Source of the DNA: Cyrtodaria siliqua
Taxonomy: Eukaryota > Mollusca > Bivalvia > Adapedonta > Hiatellidae
Direction: 5' to 3'
Assembly (NCBI GenBank): GCA_037043455.1
Contig: JAWPHD010000005.1
Span: 124,001-188,000, forward strand
DNA length: 64,000 bases
Part shown: positions 1 through 9,939 of the stretch, one piece after another
Layout of the letters: each line of letters starts with the position of its first letter
Numbering within the stretch: the stretch's first letter is position 1
Notes under the pieces: generated by a model
What the model saw: the letters and a program-made list of their open reading frames with translations, nothing else
Told to the model about the DNA's origin: nothing
Databases searched by the model: none
Made by a program: the position numbers and the translations under genes

Positions 1-224
1 CATCAAGGTCATTTAGGCGCTGTAACAAGCAACCCTTTACAAAAGGAAATTCTGGTCTGAATGCGGAAAATCAGCTGGATTCAGGGTCTTTGGCCTGAAA
101 CCTGCGTTTAGTCATGAAACTATTACCGAGGATGCATACCAGTTTATAAGGGTGTCACGCAGCGCGGCTGAAATGGCGAACTTGACGGATCGAACAGACA
201 TGATTGCGCAAACTCTTGCTACAT
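1..224. other. Unclassified sequence, no gene seen
   Basis: No coding frame or RNA gene is visible. The first ~35 bases resemble the tail region of tRNA-derived SINEs of molluscs (a 'ggtcatttag' type motif; a similar 'ggttatttag' piece recurs near 46,575), so this may be SINE debris cut by the window edge. Confidence 0.25.
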
Positions 225-343
225 GAAAATGCCTACTAGTCCAGTCCAACTTTGGAGACTCTGTATTTAAATGGACCACTAGTCACTTACGTCAAAGTGC
301 CAACTACTCATATCCAACTTTGGGAACTTTAACATTGAAATGG

Positions 344-658
344 GTACCGCGGCGTGGTCTAGTGGTAGAGTGTCCGCCTTGCATGCGGGAGGTCATGGAT
401 TCAATGCCCGGCCGGATCATACCAAAACCTTCATAAAGATGGTACTAGTATCTCCATTGCTTGATGTTTAGCATGCATATAAAGGGTAGTTCTAGGACTG
501 GTCGGCCTGGTGTCAGCATAATGCGACTGGATTTGGCATCATGTCATGTGTCTACGTCGTGGTATTCCATTGAAGCAGCACCATACAGTTGAGCATAGAC
601 ACGTTGTGATATGACTGAAATATTGTGAAAAGCGACGTTAAACCCCATGCACCACCAC
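344..658 (+). mobile_element. tRNA-derived SINE with 13-bp target site duplication
   Basis: The head is tRNA-like: box A 'tggtctagtggtagagtg' begins at about 355 and a box B-like 'ggattcaatgccc' lies near 398-410. A TGC anticodon-like triplet sits in the middle ('ccttgcatgcgg'), so the parent was perhaps an alanine-type tRNA. A ~240-bp body follows, ending in a 'gcgacgttaaacccc' tail typical of mollusc and fish SINEs. The insertion is flanked by a perfect direct repeat, aacattgaaatgg, at 331-343 and 659-671. That sequence belongs to the surrounding satellite, so both ends of the element are fixed precisely. Pol III transcription and mobilisation by a LINE are inferred from the family, not seen here. 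Confidence 0.85.
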
Positions 659-810
659 AACATTGAAATGGACCACAATTCAGTACTACATCAAAGTGCC
701 TATATATACTATTGCTGTCCAACTTTTTAATGATGAAATAGAATAGCCACTACAACAGTTTCAATAATAGAAATGACTACTAGTGACTACAGCAAAGTGC
801 CTAGTAGTCA

Positions 811-1070
811 GGCCTGGAATTCACCAACCATTCTTCAGACTATTCTTAGACTTAAGCCCAAGTACTGACATTTCGTTTACAAATATTTCCATGACCTTCA
901 AAGATAAACAATCATAAGAAGTTGCTATTAATTATTATGCATCAAATTTATACATAATAGCTTGTTATGAACGTTTATTCTGTAAAGTTATAGAAATATT
1001 AGTGATTGAAATTTGCATACTTGAGCTTAGGTCTAAGAATATTCTCAAGAATGGTTGGTGAATTCAAGGC
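811..1070. mobile_element. MITE with ~55-bp imperfect terminal inverted repeats
   Basis: The two ends are inverted copies. The left arm (811-864) contains 'ggaattcaccaaccattctt' and 'cttagacttaagcccaagta'. The right arm (about 1017-1070) is its imperfect reverse complement. The AT-rich centre shows no coding frame. It lies inside the 67-bp satellite. Target duplications are not clear, so the exact ends are uncertain by a few bases. Confidence 0.7.
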
Positions 1071-2171
1071 CCGGCCTACTTTACCTTGCAGTATTAAAAT
1101 GGATCACTAGTCTTTTCAGTAAAGTGCCTAGTATTCTAGTACTAGGGCTATTCAACTTTCACAGTGTTTTAGTTTATATTCATCCAACACATTAAAACAA
1201 TATGTTGATAATATTTTTTTTTTCAAATGTTTGATGAAATAGATGCCCTATTAAAAACAACTTTTACCTGTGAATTTTTTATTTATCAACCGGTACTAGT
1301 TGAATTCTGTTAGAAAACTCCAAAACGTCTTTGGCTGAAACAAGCGCCCTGAACTATTATACGTCACTATAGCAAAAGTGCCTACCAGTCCTGCCAAACT
1401 TGTGTTTGGTATTAAAATGGACTTCTAATCACTACAGCAAAGTACCTAACTGTGTTTTTGTATATAGTAACGGATTACTAGTCACTACGACAGTCCTACT
1501 TTGGGGTTTCAGTATGGATTACTAGTCTCTACACGTAAATGCCTACTAGTCCTGGCTAGGTTTGTTGTTTTAAACATAAAACTGACTAGAAGTCACTATA
1601 GCAAACGTGCTTACTAGTTGTATCCAACTTTGTGGGTATTATATTAAAATGGACTACTAGTCCTCTAGTAATTTGACCACTAATCCTATCCAACTTTGGG
1701 GTTTTAATATTGAAATTGACTACTAGACACTACAGCAAAGTGCCTACTACTAGTCCTGTCCAACTTTGGTGTTTTAATATTGAAAAAGAGTACTAGTAAA
1801 TACAGCAGTCCAAATTTGAGGTTGCAATATTAATATGGACTACTAGTCCTACAGTAAAGTGCCTAATTGTCTTGCCCTACTTTAAGTTTCAATATTAAAA
1901 TGGACAGTGTCTACTAGTCCTATCTAAATGGACTAATAGTCACTAAGTCAAAGTGCCTACTAGTCCTGTCTTTGTTTTGTGTTTTTAAATTAAAATGAAC
2001 TAGAAGTCAGTCGCTATAGCAAACTTCCAACTTTAGGGGTTTAATATTGAAGTGAATTTCTAGTCACAATAGCAAAGGGCCCACTAGTCCTGTCCAACTT
2101 TGTGTTTGGTATTAAACTGGACTACTAGTCACTACAACAAAGTGCCTTATACTCCTGTCAAACTGTGTTGT

Positions 2172-2265
2172 TAGCTCGACTTTTCCAAAGGAAAAAAAAG
2201 AGCTATTGTCGTTGAAAACTTCACCAAAGTCGAGTGTTTCCACCGTTCGCGGTGCACTTGTTTTA
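2172..2265. repeat. Short foreign repeat fragment inside the satellite
   Basis: About 95 bp unlike the satellite, starting with 'gctcgacttttccaaagg' and including 'agagctattgtcg'. The phrases recall a dispersed repeat common in bivalve genomes (recollection only). It carries a short self-complementary segment ('tcgactttt' against 'aaagtcga'). No gene. Confidence 0.35.
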
Positions 2266-2833
2266 TATGGAAATGAACTACAAGTCCCTACAGCAGTTCT
2301 ACTTTGGGATTTCAGTATGGATCATTAGTCTCTACAAGTAAGTGTCTACTAGTCCTGGCTAGGTTTGGTGTTTTACAAATAAAATGGTCTATTATTCACT
2401 AAAGGAAAAGTGCCTAATATTTTTATCCAACTTTGTTGTTTTAATATTGAAATGGACTACTAATCCTACAGTAAGGTGCTTAATTGCCCTATCCAATTCT
2501 AGGGTTATATATTTTTAATATTGAAATAGACTATTAGTCACTACAGCAAAGTTCCTACTACTAGTCCTGTCTGACTTTGGGGGTTTAATATTGAAATAGA
2601 ATACTAGTCAATAAAGCAGTCCAACTTTGGGGTTTCAATATAAAATGTTCTACAACTACTAGTCCTACAGTAAAGCGCCTACTTTTCCTGCCCTATTTTA
2701 AGTTTCAATATTAAAATGGATTAATAGTCACTACAGCAACTTTGGTTGGGTTAATATTCAAATGGACTACTAGTCACCACATCAAAGTGCCTACTAGTCC
2801 TGTCTTTGTGTTGTATTTGAAAAATAAAATGGA

Positions 2834-5584
2834 CACAATATGTTGGACAAACAGGTCGATCCTTAAAAGTTCGATTTCGTGAACACAAATATAATGCAAG
2901 TAATCCTAAAAAGTTAAAAAATTACTTGTAACAACACTTTCGTCAGTCAGGTCATAATTTTAATTACGTAACTGTTTAACCGGTTGAATATTTATTTTTT
3001 GATAATGATGCTACTAAAAGCTTCAAAATAAAAGCTAGACATATTGCAGAACTTAAGTGGATGAAAAACTTACAGACACCTTATCCACTCGGCCTTAATG
3101 ACAATATTTATCAAGAAGGAAATATTTCTAAAGATCCTAATATTGACATTTTTTCTATATTTTCTATTCGAAAGCGTAAATCTAGGTATCATGGTCTTAG
3201 GCGTAATGGTAACATCAAACGTAAATTGCGTGTAATTATTTCTGTCGCTGATTTACATACTATATTTAAACAGTCTGGAAAGCACTCTATGCTTTCACGG
3301 CTTACCTCTTTGTCTATATCTTCACTAAAGTTGATCGACGAGGAAGCCGACAAAATTTTCATTCGTACAGATCCCTTGTATAACACTGCTTCCATAGTTC
3401 AAAGCTACACACAACATGTTCTCTGACCCCATATTGACAAGGAGTCTGATAACGTCAGGCATTTTCTAAAACTACTATATATTAATAAAGGTATTGATTT
3501 CATTGACATGCCTAGTATTTTTCGGGATACTCATGTAGTTGATTCTATCCCAAAATATTTAAAAAATTCCGAATGTCCTGTTTTTTGTTATAAGTATAAA
3601 AAGCCTATTAGAAAGATTATTTTCAACTACAACAAAATAGTTTCTGACCTTGATAAAGTACATAATACTCCTAAGGAATGTGAATGCAACACATCAAAAT
3701 TTTGCTATGCTCCAGCAGGTCATGTCATCACTGGTAATTTTGATATTGTTGATAAACGTATTCGGCATTTGTTTTCGAAATGTCCTAAATATAGATTACC
3801 TTCAACTATTGCTTTAAATGCCTGTCGTGCCCAGATCGCCGACTCCATTGAAGATTTTAGTATAAAATGGTGTCGTAGAGAACATGCGGACCCAAACTCG
3901 CTTTCTACTTGGAAAAAGTCTATTCTTAAAATTATAGATACACGTATTAACTTTTATAATGCTAACTCCTCTTTACTACATCCGAGACCTAGGTTTTCCT
4001 TTCGTAATCTAAAATCGGGAATTCAGGAATTTCATTATAAATTTGTTTTAGTTCCTGCAGATAAAGCAGCTACTAATGTAATTAGTGTTTGACTCCTACA
4101 TTACGTCAATGTTTTATCTCTGGAACTCGGCAGCAACAATTCGTATACTCCAGTTAATTCTACTGAGGATGATGTTGTTTCCGCACATATCACTCGGTGC
4201 ACTACTTTCAAGGCTGGTGTAAACGATAAGCAAAATAAACTGCCTACCATGTACTGGATTCCTAAATTACATAAAAATACATATAAGGCTCGCTTTATTT
4301 CTAATTCTAGTGCCTGCACCACAAGAAACATCTCCAAACTTTTAACTTCTTGTCTTGCTGCCGTTAAAGATCACGTTAAACTATATTGTGATAAAACTTA
4401 TGAAAACTCTGGAATTAATTTATTTAGGTCTATAAAAAATTCAGGAGACGTTCTTGATAAAATTTTCAATAAAGGTCATGTTTCATCAATAAGTACTTAT
4501 GACTTCTCTACACTATATGCAACCTTACCACATCGTTTTATTAAAGACAAGCTAATTTCTCTTATTCAAAAAACATTCGCTAGAGAAAATACTACATTTT
4601 TGGCATGTAATAATATTAAAGCGTTTTTCACTAACGGCAGTTTAGACAATTATACTATAAGGACTTGCTATGAAGTTTGTGAAGCACTCATCTTCATATT
4701 AGATAATATTTTCGTCAGGTATGGTTCCACCGTTTATAGACAAATTGTTGGTATCCCTATGGGTACGAACTGTGCACCACTTGTCGCATATTTGTTTTTA
4801 TTTTGCTATGAAAGGGATTTCATGTTGAGTCTTTCACCAGATACCCAGGCAGATGTTATTGAAGCTTTTAATGACACCTCTCGGTATCTGAATGACATAC
4901 TGAACATTGACAACCTTTTCTTTCCATCTATGATTCATAATATTTATCCTAAAGAAATTCGGTTTAATAAAGAAAATATATCTGATAATAACGCTTCTTT
5001 TCTTGATTTAGATCTCTCGATTGAAAATGGTAAAATAATTAGCAAAATCTATGACAAGAGAGGTGATTTTAATTTTGACATTGTTAATTATCCCAACTTG
5101 GATGGGGATGTTCCCCGAGCAACTTCATATGGGGTGTATCTGTCTCAACTTATTCGTTTTTCTAGAGCTTGTACTCGAGTTGAGGACTTTAATATTCGTA
5201 ATCTTTGTATAACTAAAAAAGTTACTCAATCAGGGTTACCGTTACCATAAACTTCGTAAAACCTTTATAAAATTTTATTATCGTAACCCTGATCTTCTTT
5301 CCAAATATAAAAGTAATTTAAGGACTCTTCTGCGACAAGGACTATCACAACCTGACTTCTATGGTGATGTGATTTATAAACTTCGCAAGATTCTTGGTCA
5401 TGATCACTTTCATACTATCTTTGTTAAACTTGTTAAAAAGTTTATCGAAAGAGGTTATGACCCTATCATTTTGCAACGTACTGCATGCTTGATGGTGGAC
5501 CCTGTTACAGTTCGCCACTATGCTTTCCTCTTTAATTGTACGATGACCGGACAGCCTGTGGACCCTATGATGACGCCTACCTAA
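2834..5584 (+). pseudogene. Naiad GIY-YIG/RT polyprotein, copy 1 (broken)
   Basis: One frame runs from 2834 to about 5219 and continues, after a one-base insertion near 5217-5222, to the TAA at 5582-5584. Seen in order: the YVGQTGRSL...RFREH part of a GIY-YIG domain (about 2840-2890); the AELKWMKNLQTPYPLGLN segment expected to hold the catalytic Glu (about 3046-3099); the CECNTSKFCYAPAGH CxC motif (about 3680-3725); RT motif 1 FVLVPADKAA (about 4045); YWIPKLHKN (about 4252); motif A YDFSTLYATLPH (about 4499); motif B GIPMGTNCAP (about 4750); and motif C, reading YLNDI instead of YLDDI (about 4885). Between motifs 2 and A lies a long insert that fits the insertion-in-fingers domain. Breaks: TAA at 2929 and 2977, TGA at 3424 and 4090, the frameshift, and Asp-to-Asn in the catalytic pair. 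The TAAs look like decay. The TGA at 4090 falls where I recall related RTs having Cys, so it may be a selenocysteine codon. Confidence 0.85.
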
Positions 5585-5610
5585 AGCCCATTGGGACGGT
5601 GGCGTTTGAT
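5567..5610 (+). promoter_or_regulatory. Candidate SECIS element, Naiad copy 1
   Basis: AUGA at 5567-5570 and UGAU at 5607-5610 flank a stem. The pairs are G5572-U5606, A5573-U5605, C5574-G5604, G5575-C5603, C5576-G5602, C5577-G5601, a bulged U5578, A5579-U5600, C5580-G5599 and C5581-G5598. AAA (5583-5585) is in the apical loop, 12 nt after AUGA, followed by a small CCC/GGG hairpin. AUGA...AA...UGA is the SECIS core that recruits SBP2 to recode UGA as selenocysteine. The stop codon UAA (5582-5584) lies in the apical loop, which is odd, because terminating ribosomes would melt the structure. The same structure with compensatory changes occurs in copy 2. It could instead be another conserved terminal stem. 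Confidence 0.5.
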
Positions 5611-6090
5611 GCTTGTCCATGATCTTTCTTGTCGTGCCCTTAATGGTGTATACTCTTACTGCTCTGGCTTCTGCCAAGTCATTGAATACCTTCATTGTGG
5701 CTTTCTAGGCTATTGTTTTATTTGTACTATATTTACACGAGCATATTTGTGTTTTACTTTTATTGCCTATTGATGCTGCCTTGTTGGTTAGAGATTAGAT
5801 CATGGCGGGGATTTCTTTATTTACACTGTCCTGTTTTAATGGGATTACAGTAGGGTAAGTGTGAGGTTTGGTGCACCCTAGAACCGATTTAAACCCCCAG
5901 TGGCCTACTTTGCTACTGACCGTTCCAAGGCAGTAGCCCTATTGTCAACCCTTTTGTGTTTGTGATGTCGTTTGCATTTTTTATTACTTTTGCCTTTTCG
6001 TTTGTCTGTTTGCGTGTTTGTTTTTGTGTTTTGTGGTTGACTGTCGTCCTTGAATGCTGCTTTCCCTGTCCGATATTTTTATCCTTCTTT

Positions 6091-7392
6091 GTAGTCAGTC
6101 ACTACAGCAAACTTCCTACTAGTCCTGTCAAACTTTAGGGGGTTAATATTAAAATGGACTACTAGTCACTATAAAAAAGAGCCTACTAGTCCTGTCCAAC
6201 CTTGAGTTTGGTATTACAATGGGCTACTAGTCACTACATCAAGGTGCCTACTACTGCTGTCAACTGTGTTGTTTTATTATATGGAAATGGACTACTAATC
6301 ACTACAGCAGTCCTACTTTGGGATTTCAATATTGACACTAGGCTCTACAAGAAAGTGCCTGCTAGTCGTAAGGTTTGGTGTTTTAAAAAATAAAATGGAC
6401 TATAAGTCACAGCAGCAAAAGTGCGTACTATTTTTAACCAACTTTGTTGGTTTAATATTGAAATGGACTACTACCCACAGCAAAGTGCATTGCGGTCCTG
6501 CTGATATCCTTCATTAATTTTCAATAAAATGGATGTTTAGTAGTGTGTTAAGTCCTGTCCAACTTAGGGTTTAAATACTGAAATGGACTACTGGTTACTT
6601 CAGCATTGTGCCTACTAGTCCTGTAAAACGTAAGGTTTTAAAAATTGACTTATAGGCAGTTGAGTAATTGTGAGGTTTGGTGCACCCCAGAACCTGGTTT
6701 AAACCCCCAGCGGCTTTTTTGTCACTGACCGTCCCAAGGCGGTATACCTATTGTCAACCCTTTTGTGTTTGTGATGTCTTATTCGGCCTTTTATTCAGAT
6801 TTAAAGTTGTTCTTTTTTTCTGTGTGTGTTTGTGGTTGACTGTCGTCCTTGAATGCTACTTTTCTAGTTCGAGTTTTATATCTATATTATAGCTACTACA
6901 ACAAAGTACCTACTAGGCCTTTCCAACTGAGGGTTATAATATTGTTAAATTTTAGTCACTACAGCAATGTGCCTACTAGTATTGTCCAACTTTGTCTTAC
7001 ACTTTTAGATGTACTACTATTAGAACCTTGACTGTAGGACTACTAGTACTAGTAATTTCCTGTAGTGACTAGTGATATATTTTGATATTGAAACCCCAAA
7101 GTAGAACTGCTGTACATAGTAACTGGTAGTACATTTCCATATAAAAACACAGTTGGACAGGAGTAGTAGGCTCTTTGTCGAAGTGACTAGTAGTCAAACA
7201 CCAAACCTAGACAGAAGTGGTGGGCACTTTGCTATACATTTTAGTATTGAAACTTAAAGAGGACAGGAATAGAAGGCACTTCAATGTATTGCCTAGTGTC
7301 CATTTCAACACGCATCCGTTTAAATGTTAAACTCCCAAAGTTGAAAAGGGCTAGTAGGCACTTTGCTGTAGTGACTATTAGTCCATTTCATT
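6091..7392. repeat. ~67-bp satellite array (right block) with orientation switch
   Basis: The satellite resumes after Naiad copy 1 in the plus orientation to about 7030. From about 7040 to 7392 the same phrases appear as reverse complement ('gtaggcactttgctgtagtg', 'tccatttca'). The junction near 7025-7070 is palindromic ('ctactagtactagtaa'). A 3'-only Naiad copy interrupts the plus block at about 6655-6893. Open frames here are chance. Confidence 0.8.
6655..6893 (+). mobile_element. Naiad 3' UTR fragment (subfamily A)
   Basis: Colinear with copy 1 from about 5855 to 6085: 'gtgaggtttggtgcacccca', the 'aacctggtttaaaccccca' segment, 'gaccgtcccaaggcggta', 'attgtcaacccttttgtg' and the 'gactgtcgtccttgaatgct' end. 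It stops at the shared 3' terminus. No coding part is left, so it is a heavily 5'-truncated insertion. Confidence 0.8.
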
Positions 7393-8764
7393 TTCCCCCA
7401 GTCATATCACACTCTATTAGACTTTATGGCACAACTGTTTTGGAAATAACTCGCATTACTTCAAGTTGTATTTATTTGATCCAATTACAGGTGGTGACCA
7501 TTTCCTTTCATATATATATGAAACAAAAAACAAAACAATAGTGATCTTCTAAAACTTCTATTGTTCTTTAAAAAGCCGCGAAGTTGGAAAGGTCAAGATT
7601 TATTCATTCGGTTCATTCATTAGTAAAACGTAATGCAATATTCGTGCGCTGTGATTGTCGTGGACTAGTAGGCCCATGGACTACGGGGCACATCCAAACG
7701 AACCAATCTGCCTTCTGCTATTCCATTATTAGACGCATATAAGACAAGTATATCTGACTGAGTTTATTATGAGCTACTTTATATTTAAGTAGCTATCCCG
7801 CCAAGTTTACCTATTTTGATAATCGAAACTCTATAGATACAATATAATCAGCTTTAACCAGCCAGGTCCCCAAAACTGGAACGTCGAATTACAAGTTACC
7901 AACTCATAATTCATTTTATGCATATTCACGGGTATTTGAATAAACCTATATTTTAATCGGTAGATGTTCATTATTATGTGACCTGAACACATGGCTAGGG
8001 TTTTGTATTGTAAGTTTGCCGTTAGTTGGAGGGTTAGTTTCTTTAACGCATTCGCATTAACCCAAGCATCTTTGATGCAGAAGCAACACTACTAGTAATG
8101 CGTTCGAGACATTTTCCGTTATAACTTAGTATTACTCCTGGATGCAAACGTTAGCGGGACAGTGTATAGATATACAGTTGCGCGTCGATCAGTAATGTTA
8201 ATTAAAGTAAAGAATATTACTTCCGTTTTGGCAGAATTGAATTGTACAAGTCACTGGTTTGACTTTTTCATAAACATGCGTAAATCATGATTTAGGATCC
8301 CTTCCGCGGTATATTTTCGACAATATTATTTACATAAATACATAGCCTTGGGTACTCCGGCAGATAGAGTTATTGACTCGGCTTTGGCATATCAGACACG
8401 GAATTAATACATGTTGTTTTACAGCAATTCGACACAGAATTAGGTCATACTGTGTGCAAAACACGCTGAAAATAAAATGGTCAACACGGACTTTTTCAGA
8501 TCTAGTTGAGAGATAACCAGATATCGAAGAAAAACGTTATACTCTACGGTTTAAGCTTAAAGAAAATACCTATGCCAAACATAACCAGAAGTTCGAGATA
8601 TATCATTAAATACAAAGCATGTAAATTGTTTAGCATCAAATGCTGACATATATAACATATTAGAAAAAATTGACACGTAGTGGAATGATCAAGGAGAAAA
8701 CGTCATTGATTCCTAAAGATGAGACCAAACAGAAGTAGAACATTATACATATGTTTAAATACAG
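7393..8764. other. Non-coding stretch, nothing recognised
   Basis: About 1.4 kb of AT-rich sequence between the inverted satellite block and the 18-bp minisatellite. No ORF of interest, tRNA-like box pair or clear terminal repeats were found on either strand. Confidence 0.5.
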
Positions 8765-8895
8765 TTCTTTCCATTAAAACAATTCTTACCAATAAACAAC
8801 TCCTACCAATAAAACAACTCCTACCAATAGAACAAAACAACGCTTAACAATACAACAACTCTTACCAGTAAAACAACTTCTATAACAAGTCTTTG
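8765..8895 (-). repeat. 18-bp minisatellite, left block
   Basis: Tandem copies of 'aaaacaactcctaccaat' with small changes, in the same orientation as the larger block that begins at about 9940. The block ends where Naiad copy 2 begins, so the retroelement splits one array. Confidence 0.8.
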
Positions 8896-9692
8896 TTGCG
8901 CCACTCCTTGCAGATTTGTTTTTGTACTGCTATGAAAGAGATTTTAAGTTGAGTTTGTCACCTGCTAGCCAGGGTGAAATTATTGATGCCTTTAATAATA
9001 CTTCTCGGTATCTTGATGACATACTCAATATTGATAATCCGTTCTTTGCTCATATGGTTACTAACATTTATCCACCAGAACTCACGCTGAATAAAGCCAA
9101 CAGTTCGGATACAGTAGCAGCATTTCTCGATCTTCATCTCTTGATTTCAAATGATTGTATTCATACTAAAATCTATGATAAGAGAGATGATTTCAATTTT
9201 AACATCGTTAACTATCCACACCTGGATGGAGATGTACCTCGTGTTACCTCATATGGGGTGTATATTTCCCAGCTCATTCGATCTGCTAGAGCTTGTAATG
9301 ATGTTATAGACTTCAATGATCGAAATCAAGTTATTACAAGTAAACTTCTTCAGCAGGGTTTTCGTTATCACAAACTACGTAGATCTTTCTCTAAATTCTA
9401 CCGCCGCAACGAGGGCCTGGAAAAGTACATCACCATCCTTAAAACACTTCTGCGAATAGGCATATCACAACCCTCATTTTATGGAGATGTGGTCTATAAA
9501 CTTCGAAAGTTAAAGGGGTCTGACGGGTTTCCTGACCGCTTTACAAATTTAATCAGGAAGTTCGTCAGAAAAGGATATAACCCTTTGGTTTTACAGCGCA
9601 CTGCATGTTTAGTGATTGACCCCTCTACAGTCAGTCATTACGCTTCACTTTTCACTTTTGCGATGGCTGGACTACCTCTTGGGACTCTATGA
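8895..9692 (+). pseudogene. Naiad RT C-terminal portion, copy 2 (open frame intact)
   Basis: An uninterrupted frame of about 265 codons without a genuine start, because the 5' part of the element is missing. It contains RT motif C YLDDILNIDNPFF with both Asp residues, the LDLHLLI and YDKRDDFNFNIVNYPHLDGD thumb-region segments, SYGVYISQLIR, and the C-terminal LQRTACLVIDPSTVSHYASL. It ends at a TGA (9690-9692). Absence of internal stops and frameshifts suggests a fairly young insertion. It cannot encode a working enzyme, because motifs 1 to A and the endonuclease are absent. Confidence 0.85.
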
Positions 9693-9939
9693 TTGTACCT
9701 ACTGAAATCCCAACTAAAGGAGGTGGGTGCATGAGCTTTCGTCCATCGGGTTTTCTGGTCGTACCCTATATTGGTTTTCTCTTTAGCTGCAACTACTATG
9801 GTGGTTTAGTACGATTCTGGATACATCCTGTTTATTATTTTGTATGTGTATCTTTAGTTAGTTTCTCTGGATGTGGACTTTATTGTTAGAGATTTCCTTT
9901 TGATGGGATGTAGTTTTGTTTACACTGTCTTGTCTAACT
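8896..9939 (+). mobile_element. Naiad copy 2 (subfamily B), 5'-truncated, inside minisatellite
   Basis: It starts inside RT motif B (reading APLLADLFLYC) and runs through the RT C-terminus into ~245 bp of 3' UTR. It then passes directly into the same 18-bp repeat that precedes it. The coding part is clearly diverged from copies 1 and 3, and the 3' UTR matches the fragments at 28,735-29,216 and 61,390-61,875, which defines a second subfamily. Those fragments carry ~300 bp more 3' sequence, so copy 2 is also trimmed at its 3' side. Confidence 0.85.
9689..9734 (+). promoter_or_regulatory. Candidate SECIS element, Naiad copy 2
   Basis: AUGA at 9689-9692 is followed by a continuous nine-pair stem: G9695-C9730, U9696-G9729, A9697-U9728, C9698-G9727, C9699-G9726, U9700-G9725, A9701-U9724, C9702-G9723 and U9703-G9722. 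AAA (9705-9707) lies in the apical loop, 12 nt after AUGA. AUGA follows the 3' strand at 9731-9734. The position matches the copy 1 structure. A5573-U5605 becomes G9695-C9730 and G5575-C5603 becomes A9697-U9728, both double compensatory. The ORF stop codon UGA (9690-9692) is itself part of the AUGA motif. Confidence 0.5.

Larger units (their letters stand above)
225..2833 (+). repeat. Degenerate ~67-bp satellite array (left block)
   Basis: A diverged tandem repeat of roughly 67 bp. The recognisable core phrases are 'ctactagtcactacagcaa', 'agtgcctactagtcctgtc', 'caactttggggttttaata' and 'ttgaaatggac'. Units vary by indels and point changes and sometimes lack a half. The array is interrupted by a SINE (344-658), a MITE (811-1070) and a short foreign piece (2172-2265). 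It stops at the 5' boundary of the Naiad element at about 2834 and resumes at about 6090, so the retroelement landed inside the array. Confidence 0.85.
2834..6090 (+). mobile_element. Naiad-type Penelope-like retroelement, copy 1 (5' truncated)
   Basis: The longest of several Naiad copies. The order is GIY-YIG endonuclease remnant, a linker with a CxC motif, reverse transcriptase, then a ~500-bp 3' UTR. An endonuclease upstream of the RT is the permuted order that defines Naiads among Penelope-like elements. The 3' UTR (5585-6090) contains a module that recurs, in either orientation, at 6655, 11861, 18555, 30646, 34376 and 58435. It ends near 'tgtccgatatttttatcc'. Satellite flanks both sides. 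The 5' boundary, where 'taaaatgga' of the satellite meets the endonuclease frame, cuts off the GIY strand. Confidence 0.85.

Noticed and set aside
2929..2979. Reading the two TAA codons in the endonuclease as recoded
   Set aside because: TAA recoding is not known for these elements; both fit decay from CAA, and the copy has other lesions.
2834..6090. Hammerhead ribozyme in the Penelope-like element
   Set aside because: I looked for the CTGATGA...GAAA core near the Naiad ends and saw none, consistent with Naiads lacking it.
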